Below, piece by piece: positions 37,943 through 45,916 of a stretch of 64,000 nucleotides of DNA; within the stretch, counting starts at the first letter, position 1; every line of letters begins with the position of its first letter. The stretch spans positions 186,001 to 250,000 of the forward strand of contig NZ_PQGA01000008.1 of NCBI RefSeq assembly GCF_002917095.1, written 5' to 3'. Origin of the DNA: Paraburkholderia eburnea (GTDB taxonomy: Bacteria > Pseudomonadota > Gammaproteobacteria > Burkholderiales > Burkholderiaceae). The notes beneath the pieces were generated by a model. It made no database searches. It had not been told where the DNA came from and worked only from the letters and a program-made list of their open reading frames with translations. A program made the position numbers and the translations under genes.

Positions 37943-38377
37943 ATGAATCATCGGCTTGTCTATCTGCTGAATGTGGGCCAGCGACGCCTACATCGTTGGT
38001 CGCAGGCGCGAACAGCCGTCGGTGGGGTGACAGCGGCGCAGGCTGGCCTGCTGTTTTTTCTGGCGACGAACGACGGCGCCCTGACGAATGAAGCAGCGGC
38101 AGCGCTTGACCTCAAGGCGCCGGGAATGAGTGGATTGGTCGATCGAGCCGAACGGGCTGGTCTCATCGAACGCCATGCGGATGAATCCGATCGGCGCGCG
38201 TCGCGGCTGTGGCTGACGGCAGAAGGACGAGTTGCACTCAAGCGTTCGAAGGCAGGCCTCGCTGACCTGAATGCCCGGTTGACTGAGGGCTTTACCGCAT
38301 CCGAGATCGACGTCGTGGCGCGATGGCTGACAAGTTTGCAGGAGAAGTTTCCGGCCAGTAACGAGGAACCGGAATAA
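37943..38377 (+). CDS. MarR-family transcriptional regulator
   Basis: MarR-type winged-helix protein of 144 aa, the usual length. The recognition region is TNEAAAALDLKAPGMSGLVD and the wing contains DESDRRASRLWLTAEGR (about residues 50-95). The ATG at 37943 follows GAGG at 37931-37934 with 8-base spacing; the GTG at 37934 lies inside that site. It faces an enoyl-CoA hydratase gene whose promoter carries the same palindrome as its own, so it probably represses both. Confidence 0.9.
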   Translation: MNHRLVYLLNVGQRRLHRWSQARTAVGGVTAAQAGLLFFLATNDGALTNEAAAALDLKAPGMSGLVDRAERAGLIERHADESDRRASRLWLTAEGRVALKRSKAGLADLNARLTEGFTASEIDVVARWLTSLQEKFPASNEEPE

Positions 38378-38419
38378 CAACTCAAGGGCACCGGTGGTGC
38401 CCCGTAATGCGTGCCGCTC

Positions 38420-39196
38420 CTATTGTCGAGCGAGCTTCGTAAAGTCCGGTTGGCGCTTTTGGGCAAATGCCATGAAGGCTTCCTTCGCCTCGGCGCTTGC
38501 GAGTCGCTCCACGAAGGTGGCGCTTTCGCAATCCATCTGAGCGACCAGTTTCTCCGCGTCGCGCATCAGTCGTTTCATTGCAGTTAGCGATCCGATGGGT
38601 TTGGCGGCAATTTTCCCGGCGATGCGGTGTGCCTCTGCACGCAGGTCCGCAGCAGAAGTCGTTTTGTTTGCGATACCCCAGGCAACGGCAACATCCGCTG
38701 GCACTGCGTCCCCCAGGGCGAACATTTCGAATGCCTTGGCGTGTCCAATCCGCAAGGGAAGGAGATAGCTTGAGGCAGCCTCGGGAACCAAGGCCAGATT
38801 CACGAAGGGGGTGATCAATTGCGCCTCGTCGGAAAGAAGCACGTAGTCGCAGTGGAGCAACATCGTTGTCCCCACTCCGACTGCCTTGCCCTGAACCGCT
38901 GCGATGATCGGTACCGTAGCATTCGCCAGACCTTGCAGAAAGCGAACGACGTTACGTTCTTTCGGGCCGTTGCCCGTCGCCTGGGCGGCGAATTCGGAAA
39001 CGTCGTTACCGGACGTGAATGTGTCTCCATCGGCTTGAATCAACAACACCCGAACCTCGTCGTCGTCATTCGCCCGCGCAATGGCATCTGCAAGTGCGCC
39101 ATACATGTCGTTAGTGAGCGCGTTTTTCTTGTCTGATCGTGAAATCGTGGCGGTCAGTACACCACTTGAAAGCGCTACGTGAATTTCTGGGATCAT
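38420..39196 (-). CDS. Enoyl-CoA hydratase/isomerase family protein
   Basis: Crotonase-fold protein of 258 aa that acts on acyl-CoA thioesters. The oxyanion-hole segments are SGNDVSEFAAQ and AAVQGKAVGVGTTMLLHCDY. The region with the second catalytic Glu reads FVNLALVPEAASSYLLPLRI, so one Glu of the usual pair is visible; members with a single Glu are often isomerases rather than hydratases. The ATG at 39196 follows GGAGG and AAGG. It is convergent with marR and 42 bp from it. Confidence 0.9.
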   Translation of the reverse strand: MIPEIHVALSSGVLTATISRSDKKNALTNDMYGALADAIARANDDDEVRVLLIQADGDTFTSGNDVSEFAAQATGNGPKERNVVRFLQGLANATVPIIAAVQGKAVGVGTTMLLHCDYVLLSDEAQLITPFVNLALVPEAASSYLLPLRIGHAKAFEMFALGDAVPADVAVAWGIANKTTSAADLRAEAHRIAGKIAAKPIGSLTAMKRLMRDAEKLVAQMDCESATFVERLASAEAKEAFMAFAQKRQPDFTKLARQ

Positions 39197-39262
39197 CGCC
39201 TTGCCTCCGAAAATGCGGGGCGCCCTGATACCGCTCCTCCGGAACGCCACCGTACTAGAATA

Positions 39263-39274
39263 TTCGCATACGAA
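39263..39274. promoter_or_regulatory. Candidate MarR operator 1 in enoyl-CoA hydratase promoter
   Basis: TTCGCATACGAA, matching TTCG-N4-CGAA, in the context ATATTCG as at the marR promoter. It lies 67 bp upstream of the hydratase start. Confidence 0.6.
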
Positions 39275-39285
39275 GCATATATTAA

Positions 39286-39297
39286 TTCGCACGCGAA
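39286..39297. promoter_or_regulatory. Candidate MarR operator 2 in enoyl-CoA hydratase promoter
   Basis: TTCGCACGCGAA, centred 23 bp from operator 1, about two helical turns, so two MarR dimers could bind the same face of the DNA. Confidence 0.6.
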
Positions 39298-39641
39298 GTA
39301 AACTTGGGGGGTGCAAGGAGGCGATTGAACGTGTCCTGGCCGTTTACGGCCCTAAATACTGGGACGAAATCTGGCCGAAAAGGTTGCGCCGGCGAATTCC
39401 ACCAAATAGACCGCCCCGCAACGTCCATCGTTCGGTAAGTCTGGTCTGTAATCACTCAAGCTATCGCTCCCAGGGGCGCTCGAGCGTAGTCAAGCTGACG
39501 GAACCGAGTGCCAATCGAGTGGCGTTAGGTACAGGCCGGATTGGAGGCAGCTGACATTCGCTGCGCCCACGCTCATAGACGAATCTAGAGCGGAGGCTGC
39601 GGACGGCGCCAGATCGTCAGGCCTTTGGTATTTGCTCACCA
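39298..39641. other. intergenic region, no gene supported
   Basis: A GGAGG-led GTG frame of 35 codons begins near 39330 on the + strand but has no recognisable features. I see no other gene. It marks the edge of a lower-GC stretch that continues into the acyltransferase gene. Confidence 0.4.
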
Positions 39642-40832
39642 TCAAGCTTTCGGCCGTTCGCCGCCCGCACCCGCACCCGCACCCGCACCCGCACCCGCAC
39701 CAAGTCTACGCTCGTCGTCGCGCCATCCGGAAACGACCATTCGACCGATTTGCTTTGAGGCGAGCGTTAGTCGCCCAATGATCTCGGTTTTTCTGCGTAA
39801 TATTGGCTTTTCTATCAAGTGCCACGAGAGCGCCGCATACGCTATACCCAGGCAGAGGCTGAATCCTATGGAGAGCCACCACACACGATGGTGCGGGAAC
39901 AGTAGCGAATAGGTTTGTTGAATCGGAAAAGCGAACAAATAAAGGCCGTACGAGTAATCCCCGCGCATCAAGAACGTATATTTCGGCGGGTTTAGCAGAC
40001 CTAGATAGACGGTAACGTAAATGGTCGGAATTATCGCAACCCAAGCCGTGACCACGTTACGGGTCAGGATAAGCTGCAACAGCAATGCGACGACAAAAAG
40101 GAAGCCGTTGTAGGGTATCTTGTCTTTATAAAAATAAGCTACGACGCCACCAAGGAAGCTTGCTACCAGTAGCCGGCCGTCCGGTCGGGAGAACTGAGCT
40201 CCGACTCCGAGACGAGCGAACATCGATGTCTTCACGATAATTATGAGGAGCAGTCCGGCTAACAGCAGCACTCTTCTGCGGTGCAGTCCGAATACCGCGA
40301 TCAAGGCCAGACAGATGTAGCACTCCAGTTCGTAAGGAATCGTCCAAAGCGAAATGTTGGTAATGTTCGCGACTGGATTTTCATTGAAGAGCCCAGGAAG
40401 CGGATAGGTGATGTACCCGATGATGTTATGAAAATAGGCCCAGAATTCGCTGCTCGAAAAATACTCCGATAGCGGGACCGTGGTGAGCAGTGGGCCCAAC
40501 AACAAAGCCGAAAGGAGCACTTCCACCGCGAGGGCCGGGTACAGCCGGATCGCTCGCAGAGAAAAGAACTTACCCACGCTCCCGGTTCTGGCGAGACTGC
40601 CGGACACGAGAAATCCGCTCAATACGAAGAACATCGGCAGTAATCCGCCAACTACCATACGACATTTGTCCCAATACGGTCGCTCGAACCCGACACCGTG
40701 AAGGGTGGAGATGGTGTGCCAGCAGAGTATGCTGATGGCAAGCCCGATCCTCATATAGTCAAACCCGCTCGACGCAGCGCCAACTTCCTCCATGCGTTGT
40801 GAGAGCGTGAATGTTCGACGCGGGAAGAGCAT
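39642..40832 (-). CDS. Acyltransferase 3 family membrane protein (OafA/YrhL-like)
   Basis: Integral membrane O-acyltransferase of 396 aa with about ten TM helices. The N terminus has the family's first-helix signature FDYMRIGLAISILCWHT (Arg, then the catalytic His). GGLLPMFFVLSGFLVSGSLA and the arginine in FSLRAIRLYPAL follow. Such proteins acetylate or acylate lipopolysaccharide, exopolysaccharide or antibiotics. The C terminus is an odd Gly-Ala repeat from a DNA hexamer. GC is clearly lower than in neighbours, suggesting transfer. GAGG precedes the ATG at 40832. Confidence 0.88.
   Translation of the reverse strand: MLFPRRTFTLSQRMEEVGAASSGFDYMRIGLAISILCWHTISTLHGVGFERPYWDKCRMVVGGLLPMFFVLSGFLVSGSLARTGSVGKFFSLRAIRLYPALAVEVLLSALLLGPLLTTVPLSEYFSSSEFWAYFHNIIGYITYPLPGLFNENPVANITNISLWTIPYELECYICLALIAVFGLHRRRVLLLAGLLLIIIVKTSMFARLGVGAQFSRPDGRLLVASFLGGVVAYFYKDKIPYNGFLFVVALLLQLILTRNVVTAWVAIIPTIYVTVYLGLLNPPKYTFLMRGDYSYGLYLFAFPIQQTYSLLFPHHRVWWLSIGFSLCLGIAYAALSWHLIEKPILRRKTEIIGRLTLASKQIGRMVVSGWRDDERRLGAGAGAGAGAGAGGERPKA
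39665..39701. repeat. Hexanucleotide tandem repeat in acyltransferase C terminus
   Basis: Six copies of CCGCAC in tandem on the + strand, in frame with the - strand gene and encoding (Gly-Ala)n just before the C-terminal GGERPKA. As a multiple of three, copy-number changes would alter tail length without a frameshift. Confidence 0.85.
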
Positions 40833-41280
40833 AAAGACCTCGATGATATGTGAGCGACGGTCAACGCCAGCAGTACTGCTTTCGGTGCTTTCGGTGCTTT
40901 CCAGGCGGGGTGCCGCCGGTCAGCCTTCCTCCATTCTGCGTAGACGTTAGTATTCGGAGCGAACAAGGCTGTGTATGTTCGACAGCGAACCATATGGAAA
41001 TGGCTGCAGTAACACAGGTGGGGTAGTCGGACGGGATCCGCCCATCGGCTCCGGTTCACTGGCCAATAGCACGAAGCGCAGATAAAAGTCGAAACGACTC
41101 GTTGACCCTTATTGAAAGCGGCCGCACGAGGCCGACGACACGTTTGGCGATTCGAACGGCTGATTAGGCCGAGTGCTCGCTGCCATGCATTGATGAACGA
41201 ACGGCCGTTGTACCTTGGAGGCCACCGTTAAGGTCGCACCGGATCGAAGGGCCGAAGCGGGTCAAGTTGAACCGGTCAGC
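40833..41280. other. intergenic region with short tandem repeat
   Basis: No gene supported in 448 bp. Three tandem 9-mers TGCTTTC(GG/CA) occur at 40877-40903, upstream of the acyltransferase start on its 5' side. The remaining sequence looks like decayed DNA leading into the MFS pseudogene. Confidence 0.45.
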
Positions 41281-41789
41281 CGGATCACTCTCCGCTGTAT
41301 GCCGGCGCGCGTGGAATGAGTGGCACACAGACTACCTTGCTGCTGTCATGACTCGGCCTGGGCGGGATGGCATTGCAACTTCCAGTCGGCCGGATGGCTG
41401 ACCGCGCTGGTTTGGGATTAACGGTGATCGCGTGTGCGATGGTGAGCACGCTCGCCCTTCTCGCTTTCGCGCTCGCCACGCCCATGACCTGGCTGTTTCT
41501 GGCAAACGCGCTCATCGTAGGGGACATGAATAGCGCATTCATCACACTGGGCATGTGCGCCGCTGCATGCAGCGGGAAAGCCACACTGATACGAAACTTG
41601 CGACTCGTGTCGCTGGCGTTCACGGCTAGCTCGATTCTCGGTCCGCTTATGGCAGGTTCAGCGATGAAGGTATTCGGAGACAGCGTTCTGCTATGGCCGC
41701 TCGCGATCGCTAGCTGCACGCTTACCGTCTTTACACTTGGCATCTGCGAAGGAAAACGTCAGAGCAGTCAGCCCTCGCCTGCAAACTGA
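41281..41789 (+). pseudogene. MFS transporter C-terminal remnant with in-frame stop
   Basis: The frame reads SPLYAGARGMSGTQTTLLLS, then a TGA at 41349-41351, then LGLGGMALQLPVGRMADR and further TM helices to a stop at 41789. This is the second half of a 12-TM major facilitator: the GMS/QLPVGRxADR loop is the motif-A repeat, and about four to five TM segments follow. The N-terminal half is missing and one stop codon interrupts the rest, so the gene is dead. The segment from an ATG at 41367 could still be translated but would be non-functional. Confidence 0.75.
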
Positions 41790-41961
41790 ATTGCCTCGGA
41801 CCATCTCACATGGGACGCCTTTATGCTCGGCTTCGATGATTTCAATGACGGCATTTTCCTGCATGGCGATCGGCCATGTGGCGAAATCCCGATGCGGCAT
41901 GGGCATTTTCCAGGGCCGCTCTATATTTTTATTTGGATTCCTATCCAACCATTGCTTCTAG

Positions 41962-42048
41962 CAGCGTCACCTTGGGGCAGCGCGTGTGAAATGCGCAGCC
42001 CCGAGGCGGATTGAGCGGTAACGGCATATCGCCGGAAAGCAGCAGAGC
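41962..42048 (-). pseudogene. C-terminal scrap of an Opp/Dpp ABC ATPase
   Basis: The - strand frame gives [19 protein letters not shown] then HTRCPKV, the characteristic C-terminal oligopeptide-transporter ATPase tail (LxGDxPSPxNPPxGCxFxxRCPxA). Nothing of the ATPase core is nearby. Flanking bases (41790-41961 and 42049-42211) hold no supported gene. Confidence 0.65.
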
Positions 42049-42211
42049 GCATCGCGAGGAGCACCTGCGACAGGAATGACGCGACTCGTCACAGACGGCT
42101 TCGCCCGCCACTCCATCACGCGACGGAGATACATCACCATCACGCTTAGCCATCCTTACAATTTCACACAAGAAAGCACCGGATATGTCGACCTTCCCGG
42201 TACCTCCTCGA

Positions 42212-42787
42212 TTAAAACAGGCGCGGTGTCCCTACCCACACGACAACCGCTTCCTTGCTTCCGTTGTTGCTCCAGCTATGCGGCACCGTGGATTGATAAT
42301 GTGCCGAGTCTCCTGCCTGAAGCACGAACTCCTTGCCTTCCAGCTCCAACGATAATTCACCGTCGATCACGTAGACGAATTCCTCTCCCGCGTGCGTGGT
42401 GACTTCCGAGCGGTTCTTGCCGGTGGGCAGACGCACGAGGATCGATTCGAGCTGGCGTCCTCCTGCCGTATTGGTGAGCCGGGCGAACAGATTCGCCGAA
42501 TCCGCGAAGCCGAAAAACTCCAGCTGATCGCCGCGCTTGACCGAACGTTCCTCCGATGGCGTTTCGACGAAGTACTGCATCGTCACGCCCAACGCCCGCG
42601 CAATGCCCGAGAGCGAAGTGAGCGACGGCGAAGCCAGACCGCGCTCCACCTGGGACAGAAACGGCTTGGAAATACCGGCCGCCGTCGCCGTCTGGTCAAG
42701 CGTCTGATTCAGCCGCTGGCGCATTGCGCGGATCTTTTCGCCGAGCGCCAATGCAGCCAGGTCCCGCTTTCCACTTGTAGAAACCAT
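42212..42787 (-). CDS. XRE-family regulator with C-terminal cupin domain
   Basis: Regulator of 191 aa. The N-terminal HTH_3 domain spans about residues 15-70 ([20 protein letters not shown], then [19 protein letters not shown]). The cupin_2 domain in the second half includes [20 protein letters not shown] and HSWSNNG. PuuR-like proteins of this kind control uptake or catabolism of amines and amino acids by sensing a small molecule in the cupin. It is divergent from a POT peptide permease gene 350 bp away, the likely target. The ATG at 42787 is assumed; no clear Shine-Dalgarno is seen. Confidence 0.87.
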   Translation of the reverse strand: MVSTSGKRDLAALALGEKIRAMRQRLNQTLDQTATAAGISKPFLSQVERGLASPSLTSLSGIARALGVTMQYFVETPSEERSVKRGDQLEFFGFADSANLFARLTNTAGGRQLESILVRLPTGKNRSEVTTHAGEEFVYVIDGELSLELEGKEFVLQAGDSAHYQSTVPHSWSNNGSKEAVVVWVGTPRLF

Positions 42788-42995
42788 ATCAGGAACGTAA
42801 ATTATCGTCAAAAAATGTTTGATGTAAGTAAATCTCGTTTGATACCCTTGCGTCTTGCCGGAATTTCACTTATATGAACCGGCACCCAAACAGTGCGTAA
42901 GCGAGATCCGCGCCAACACTGTGATGGACATTCAGACAAAAATGAAATTGTAAGCCTGGTGCCTGCGCGATCCGCAGTTCAACCAAGGAGGAGAT

Positions 42996-43133
42996 ATGAA
43001 ATCAACTGGCGCCATAAGCGCCGTCCTTGCCAGCGGCACCACTCCCGGCGTGAGTGTGAGCCCGCTTCGCACGCGATCCGCGTGTCTTCGCCACTATCGC
43101 ATCAGCTTCGGCAGCAAATATGCAGCAAATTGA
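42996..43133 (+). CDS. Possible 45-aa leader ORF upstream of POT permease
   Basis: ATG preceded by an excellent AAGGAGG at 42985-42991, followed by 45 codons (MKSTGAISAVLASGTTPGVS and on). Its TGA at 43131-43133 sits inside the GAGG Shine-Dalgarno of the permease, 7 bp before the permease ATG. The peptide has no recognisable domain. The arrangement suggests a leader peptide or coupled small ORF, but chance cannot be excluded. Confidence 0.45.
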   Translation: MKSTGAISAVLASGTTPGVSVSPLRTRSACLRHYRISFGSKYAAN

Positions 43134-43140
43134 GGTCACA

Positions 43141-44649
43141 ATGAATTCATCGGTTTCACGGACGAGGTCGTTCTCGACGGTTTTCCTCATCGAGATGTGG
43201 GAACGCTTCGGCTATTACGGCATGGCGGCGCTACTCGTTCTTTTCATGGTCGAGCGGCTGGGTTTCAACGAGGAGCATGCCACCCTCACCTGGGGCGCGT
43301 TCGCGGCGCTCGTGTATGCATCGCCCTCGATTGGGGGCTGGATCGGCGACCGCGTGCTCGGTTCGCGCCGCTCGATGGTGCTGGGCGCCGCCATCCTGTT
43401 CGCGGGCTATTTCATGCTCGCCATGCCCAACGATCATCTGGTCCATATGTATGCGTCGCTCGGCGTGATCGTGGTCGGCAACGGTCTGTTCAAGTCGAAC
43501 GCCGCCAACCTCGTGCGCCGCATTTATGAAGGGGACGAATCGCGCATCGACGCGGCGTTTACGATCTATTACATGGCGGTCAACATCGGCTCGACGGTGT
43601 CGATGCTGCTCACGCCCTGGATCAAGGACCACTGGGGCTGGCACGCCGCCTTCGCGGTCTGCTGCGGCGGCATGCTGCTGGGTATCGCCAACTTCTTCCT
43701 GATGCATCGCACGCTCGCGCAGATCGGCTCGATGCCGGATGCGGAGCCGATCCAGTGGCGTCGTCTGGCGTGGGTGATCGCGGGCGGCGTCGTACTGGGC
43801 GTGGCGACCATCTTCGTGCTGCAGGACAAGAAGCTTGCCGTAACGTGCGTCTACACGGCGGGCGTGGCGATCCTCGCGATCTTCGGCTGGATGCTGATGA
43901 CCTGCGAGCGCCAGGAGCGCGCGGGTCTCGTGGCCGCGCTGATCCTCGTGCTGCAGGTGATCCTGTTCTTCGTGTTCTACCAGCAGATGTCCACCTCGCT
44001 CACGCTGTTCGCGGTGCATAACGTCGATCCGGCCTTCCGCCTGTTCGGCACGACGCTGTTCAGCTGGAGCGCGGCGCAATTCCAGGCGCTCAATCCCATC
44101 TGGATCATGATCATGAGTCCGGTGCTCGCGACGCTCTACTCGCGCCTCGCCAGCCGTGGCGGCGACGTGCCCGTCGCGGCCAAGTACGCGCTGGGCTTCG
44201 TCGTGGTGTCCGCGGGCTTCTTCGTCTATGCGCTGAGCGGCCGCTACGCCGTCGATGGCCGCGTGTCGTCGTGGTTCATGGTGGCGGGCTACGGCCTCTA
44301 CTCGCTGGGCGAACTGCTCGTGAGCGGTCTGGGCCTCGCGATGATCGCGCGCTATGTGCCGGCCCGCATGAGCGGCTTCATGATGGGTGCGTACTTCGTG
44401 GCCACGGGCGTGTCGCAATACCTGGGCAGCGTGGTCGCCACGTTCGCGAAGATGCCGCAAGGCAACCTCTCGCCGCTCGAATCGCTGCCGCTTTACACGA
44501 AGCTGTTCGATGGCCTTGGCTGGCTCGCGGCTGCGGGCGCCCTGCTCGCGATCCTGCTGCTGCCGCTGATGGGCCGCCTCTCGCGCGCGCACCAGCAGCA
44601 AGGCGAGCAAACCGCCTCGAACGCCGAAGGCGAACTCGCGACGAAGTAA
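43141..44649 (+). CDS. POT-family proton-dependent di/tripeptide permease
   Basis: Inner-membrane proton/peptide symporter of 502 aa (PTR2/DtpA family) with about 14 TM helices. TM1 has the ExxERFxYYG motif as EMWERFGYYG. The motif-A loop is GGWIGDRVLGSRRSMVLGA, and the second POT signature reads VFYQQMSTSLTLFA (FYxQ). The ATG at 43141 (MNSSVS) has GAGG just upstream, so the longer frame from 43120 is not used. It is divergent from an XRE-cupin regulator. A terminator follows. Confidence 0.93.
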   Translation: MNSSVSRTRSFSTVFLIEMWERFGYYGMAALLVLFMVERLGFNEEHATLTWGAFAALVYASPSIGGWIGDRVLGSRRSMVLGAAILFAGYFMLAMPNDHLVHMYASLGVIVVGNGLFKSNAANLVRRIYEGDESRIDAAFTIYYMAVNIGSTVSMLLTPWIKDHWGWHAAFAVCCGGMLLGIANFFLMHRTLAQIGSMPDAEPIQWRRLAWVIAGGVVLGVATIFVLQDKKLAVTCVYTAGVAILAIFGWMLMTCERQERAGLVAALILVLQVILFFVFYQQMSTSLTLFAVHNVDPAFRLFGTTLFSWSAAQFQALNPIWIMIMSPVLATLYSRLASRGGDVPVAAKYALGFVVVSAGFFVYALSGRYAVDGRVSSWFMVAGYGLYSLGELLVSGLGLAMIARYVPARMSGFMMGAYFVATGVSQYLGSVVATFAKMPQGNLSPLESLPLYTKLFDGLGWLAAAGALLAILLLPLMGRLSRAHQQQGEQTASNAEGELATK

Positions 44650-44699
44650 CACTGTCGTAAGGCCACGCGATACACCTCTCGCCGGCCTCGTTTCTTGAG

Positions 44700-44736
44700 C
44701 GGGATCGTTGCCAACGCATCGATCCCGTTCTCTTTT
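44700..44736 (+). terminator. Intrinsic terminator after POT permease
   Basis: CGGGATCG / CGATCCCG (8 bp, 12-base loop) followed by TTCTCTTTT, 50 bp after the permease stop. The loop is longer than ideal. Confidence 0.7.
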
Positions 44737-44870
44737 GTGCGACTGGCAAGCCTAGAATCGTCGAAGGCAAGATCGCGAAAGCCTGGTTCAGGATGGGCGC
44801 ACCGCGTCTGCACAGCAACGGTGCATGAACGCAGAAAGGTTGCGCGCGCAATGACGGGTGACCCGATCGC

Positions 44871-45794
44871 TCAACCGATCACGGCGTTGTCGCTTGCCAG
44901 CAACGCCGGCAGATGTTCTCCCACGAACTCGACCCACGTGCGGACCTTCGCATCCAGATACTTGCGCGAAGGATAGATCGCGTAGATGTTGCGCACATCG
45001 AGCCGGTAATCGGGCAGCACGCGTGCAAGACGTCCTTGCGCATGTTCGCGTGCGAACGTCGAGGCCGGCAACACGCCCACGCCCATGCCCGATGCGAGCG
45101 CTTCCGCCAGCGCCTCGGGCAGATTCACCGAGAACGGCAGCTTGCGCGGTGCGAAAATCTCTTCGCCCGCGTCGCTATCGAACACCCATGATTCCGATTC
45201 GCCAGAGGGCATGACGAGCTTCAGGCAGGCATGTTGATCGAGATCGGCGAGCGTCTGCGGCGTGCCATGCCGTTCGAGATAATCGGGCGACGCGCATATC
45301 ACGCTATGGAAACGGCCGAGCGAACGGGAAATATAGTTCGACTCCTTCAGCGATTGCGCGAGCACGATGGAGATGTCGAGTCCTTCTTCGAGCAGATCGG
45401 GGATGCGCTGATGCAGCGTGAGATCCACTTCGACGAGCGGCTGCTGCTCCATATAGCGCGACACGAGCGGCACCACATAACGCGTGCCGAAGCCGCTCAT
45501 CGAATGAATGCGCAGTCGTCCCGAGGGCACCACGGTTGCGTTGCGCGCCTCGGATTCGGCCTGCTCGAGATCGTCGAGGATAGGCCGGCTGCGCGCGAGA
45601 AAGCGCTCGCCCGCTTCGGTCAGGGTGATCTTGCGCGTCGTGCGGTTGAACAGACGCGTTTGCAGATGCGCTTCGAGATCGGACACCGCACGCGAGGTAT
45701 AGGCCGTGGTCGTGTTGAGCGCGTTGGCTGCCGCCGTGAAGTTGCCCGCGTCCACGACACGTATGAAGACCCGCATGCTTTGGACGAGGTCCAT
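44871..45794 (-). CDS. LysR-family transcriptional regulator
   Basis: LysR regulator of 307 aa. The HTH region is MDLVQSMRVFIRVVDAGNFT, then TTAYTSRAVSDLEAHLQTRL and FNRTTRKITLTEAG. The effector domain fills residues 90-300. It is downstream of, and in the same direction as, a zinc-type alcohol dehydrogenase gene (122-bp gap), which is its most likely target by position. Confidence 0.9.
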   Translation of the reverse strand: MDLVQSMRVFIRVVDAGNFTAAANALNTTTAYTSRAVSDLEAHLQTRLFNRTTRKITLTEAGERFLARSRPILDDLEQAESEARNATVVPSGRLRIHSMSGFGTRYVVPLVSRYMEQQPLVEVDLTLHQRIPDLLEEGLDISIVLAQSLKESNYISRSLGRFHSVICASPDYLERHGTPQTLADLDQHACLKLVMPSGESESWVFDSDAGEEIFAPRKLPFSVNLPEALAEALASGMGVGVLPASTFAREHAQGRLARVLPDYRLDVRNIYAIYPSRKYLDAKVRTWVEFVGEHLPALLASDNAVIG

Positions 45795-45916
45795 GGATCA
45801 CCGCCGGAATTATCGTTGCTTCGTATGAAGGGTGGGCAAGCGCGGCTAACGCGTGCGCTTGCCGGTGTCAAATGACGAAGCGAAGTATATCCGGCGACCA
45901 TGCGCCTTTTAGACGA

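Noticed and set aside
39330..39437. 35-codon GTG frame with a GGAGG ribosome-binding sequence
   Set aside because: Peptide has no recognisable feature, and the region is low-GC and decayed; evidence is weaker than for the 42996 leader ORF.
43231..44652. Long - strand frame opposite the POT permease
   Set aside because: Shadow of the permease; charged, low-complexity translation.
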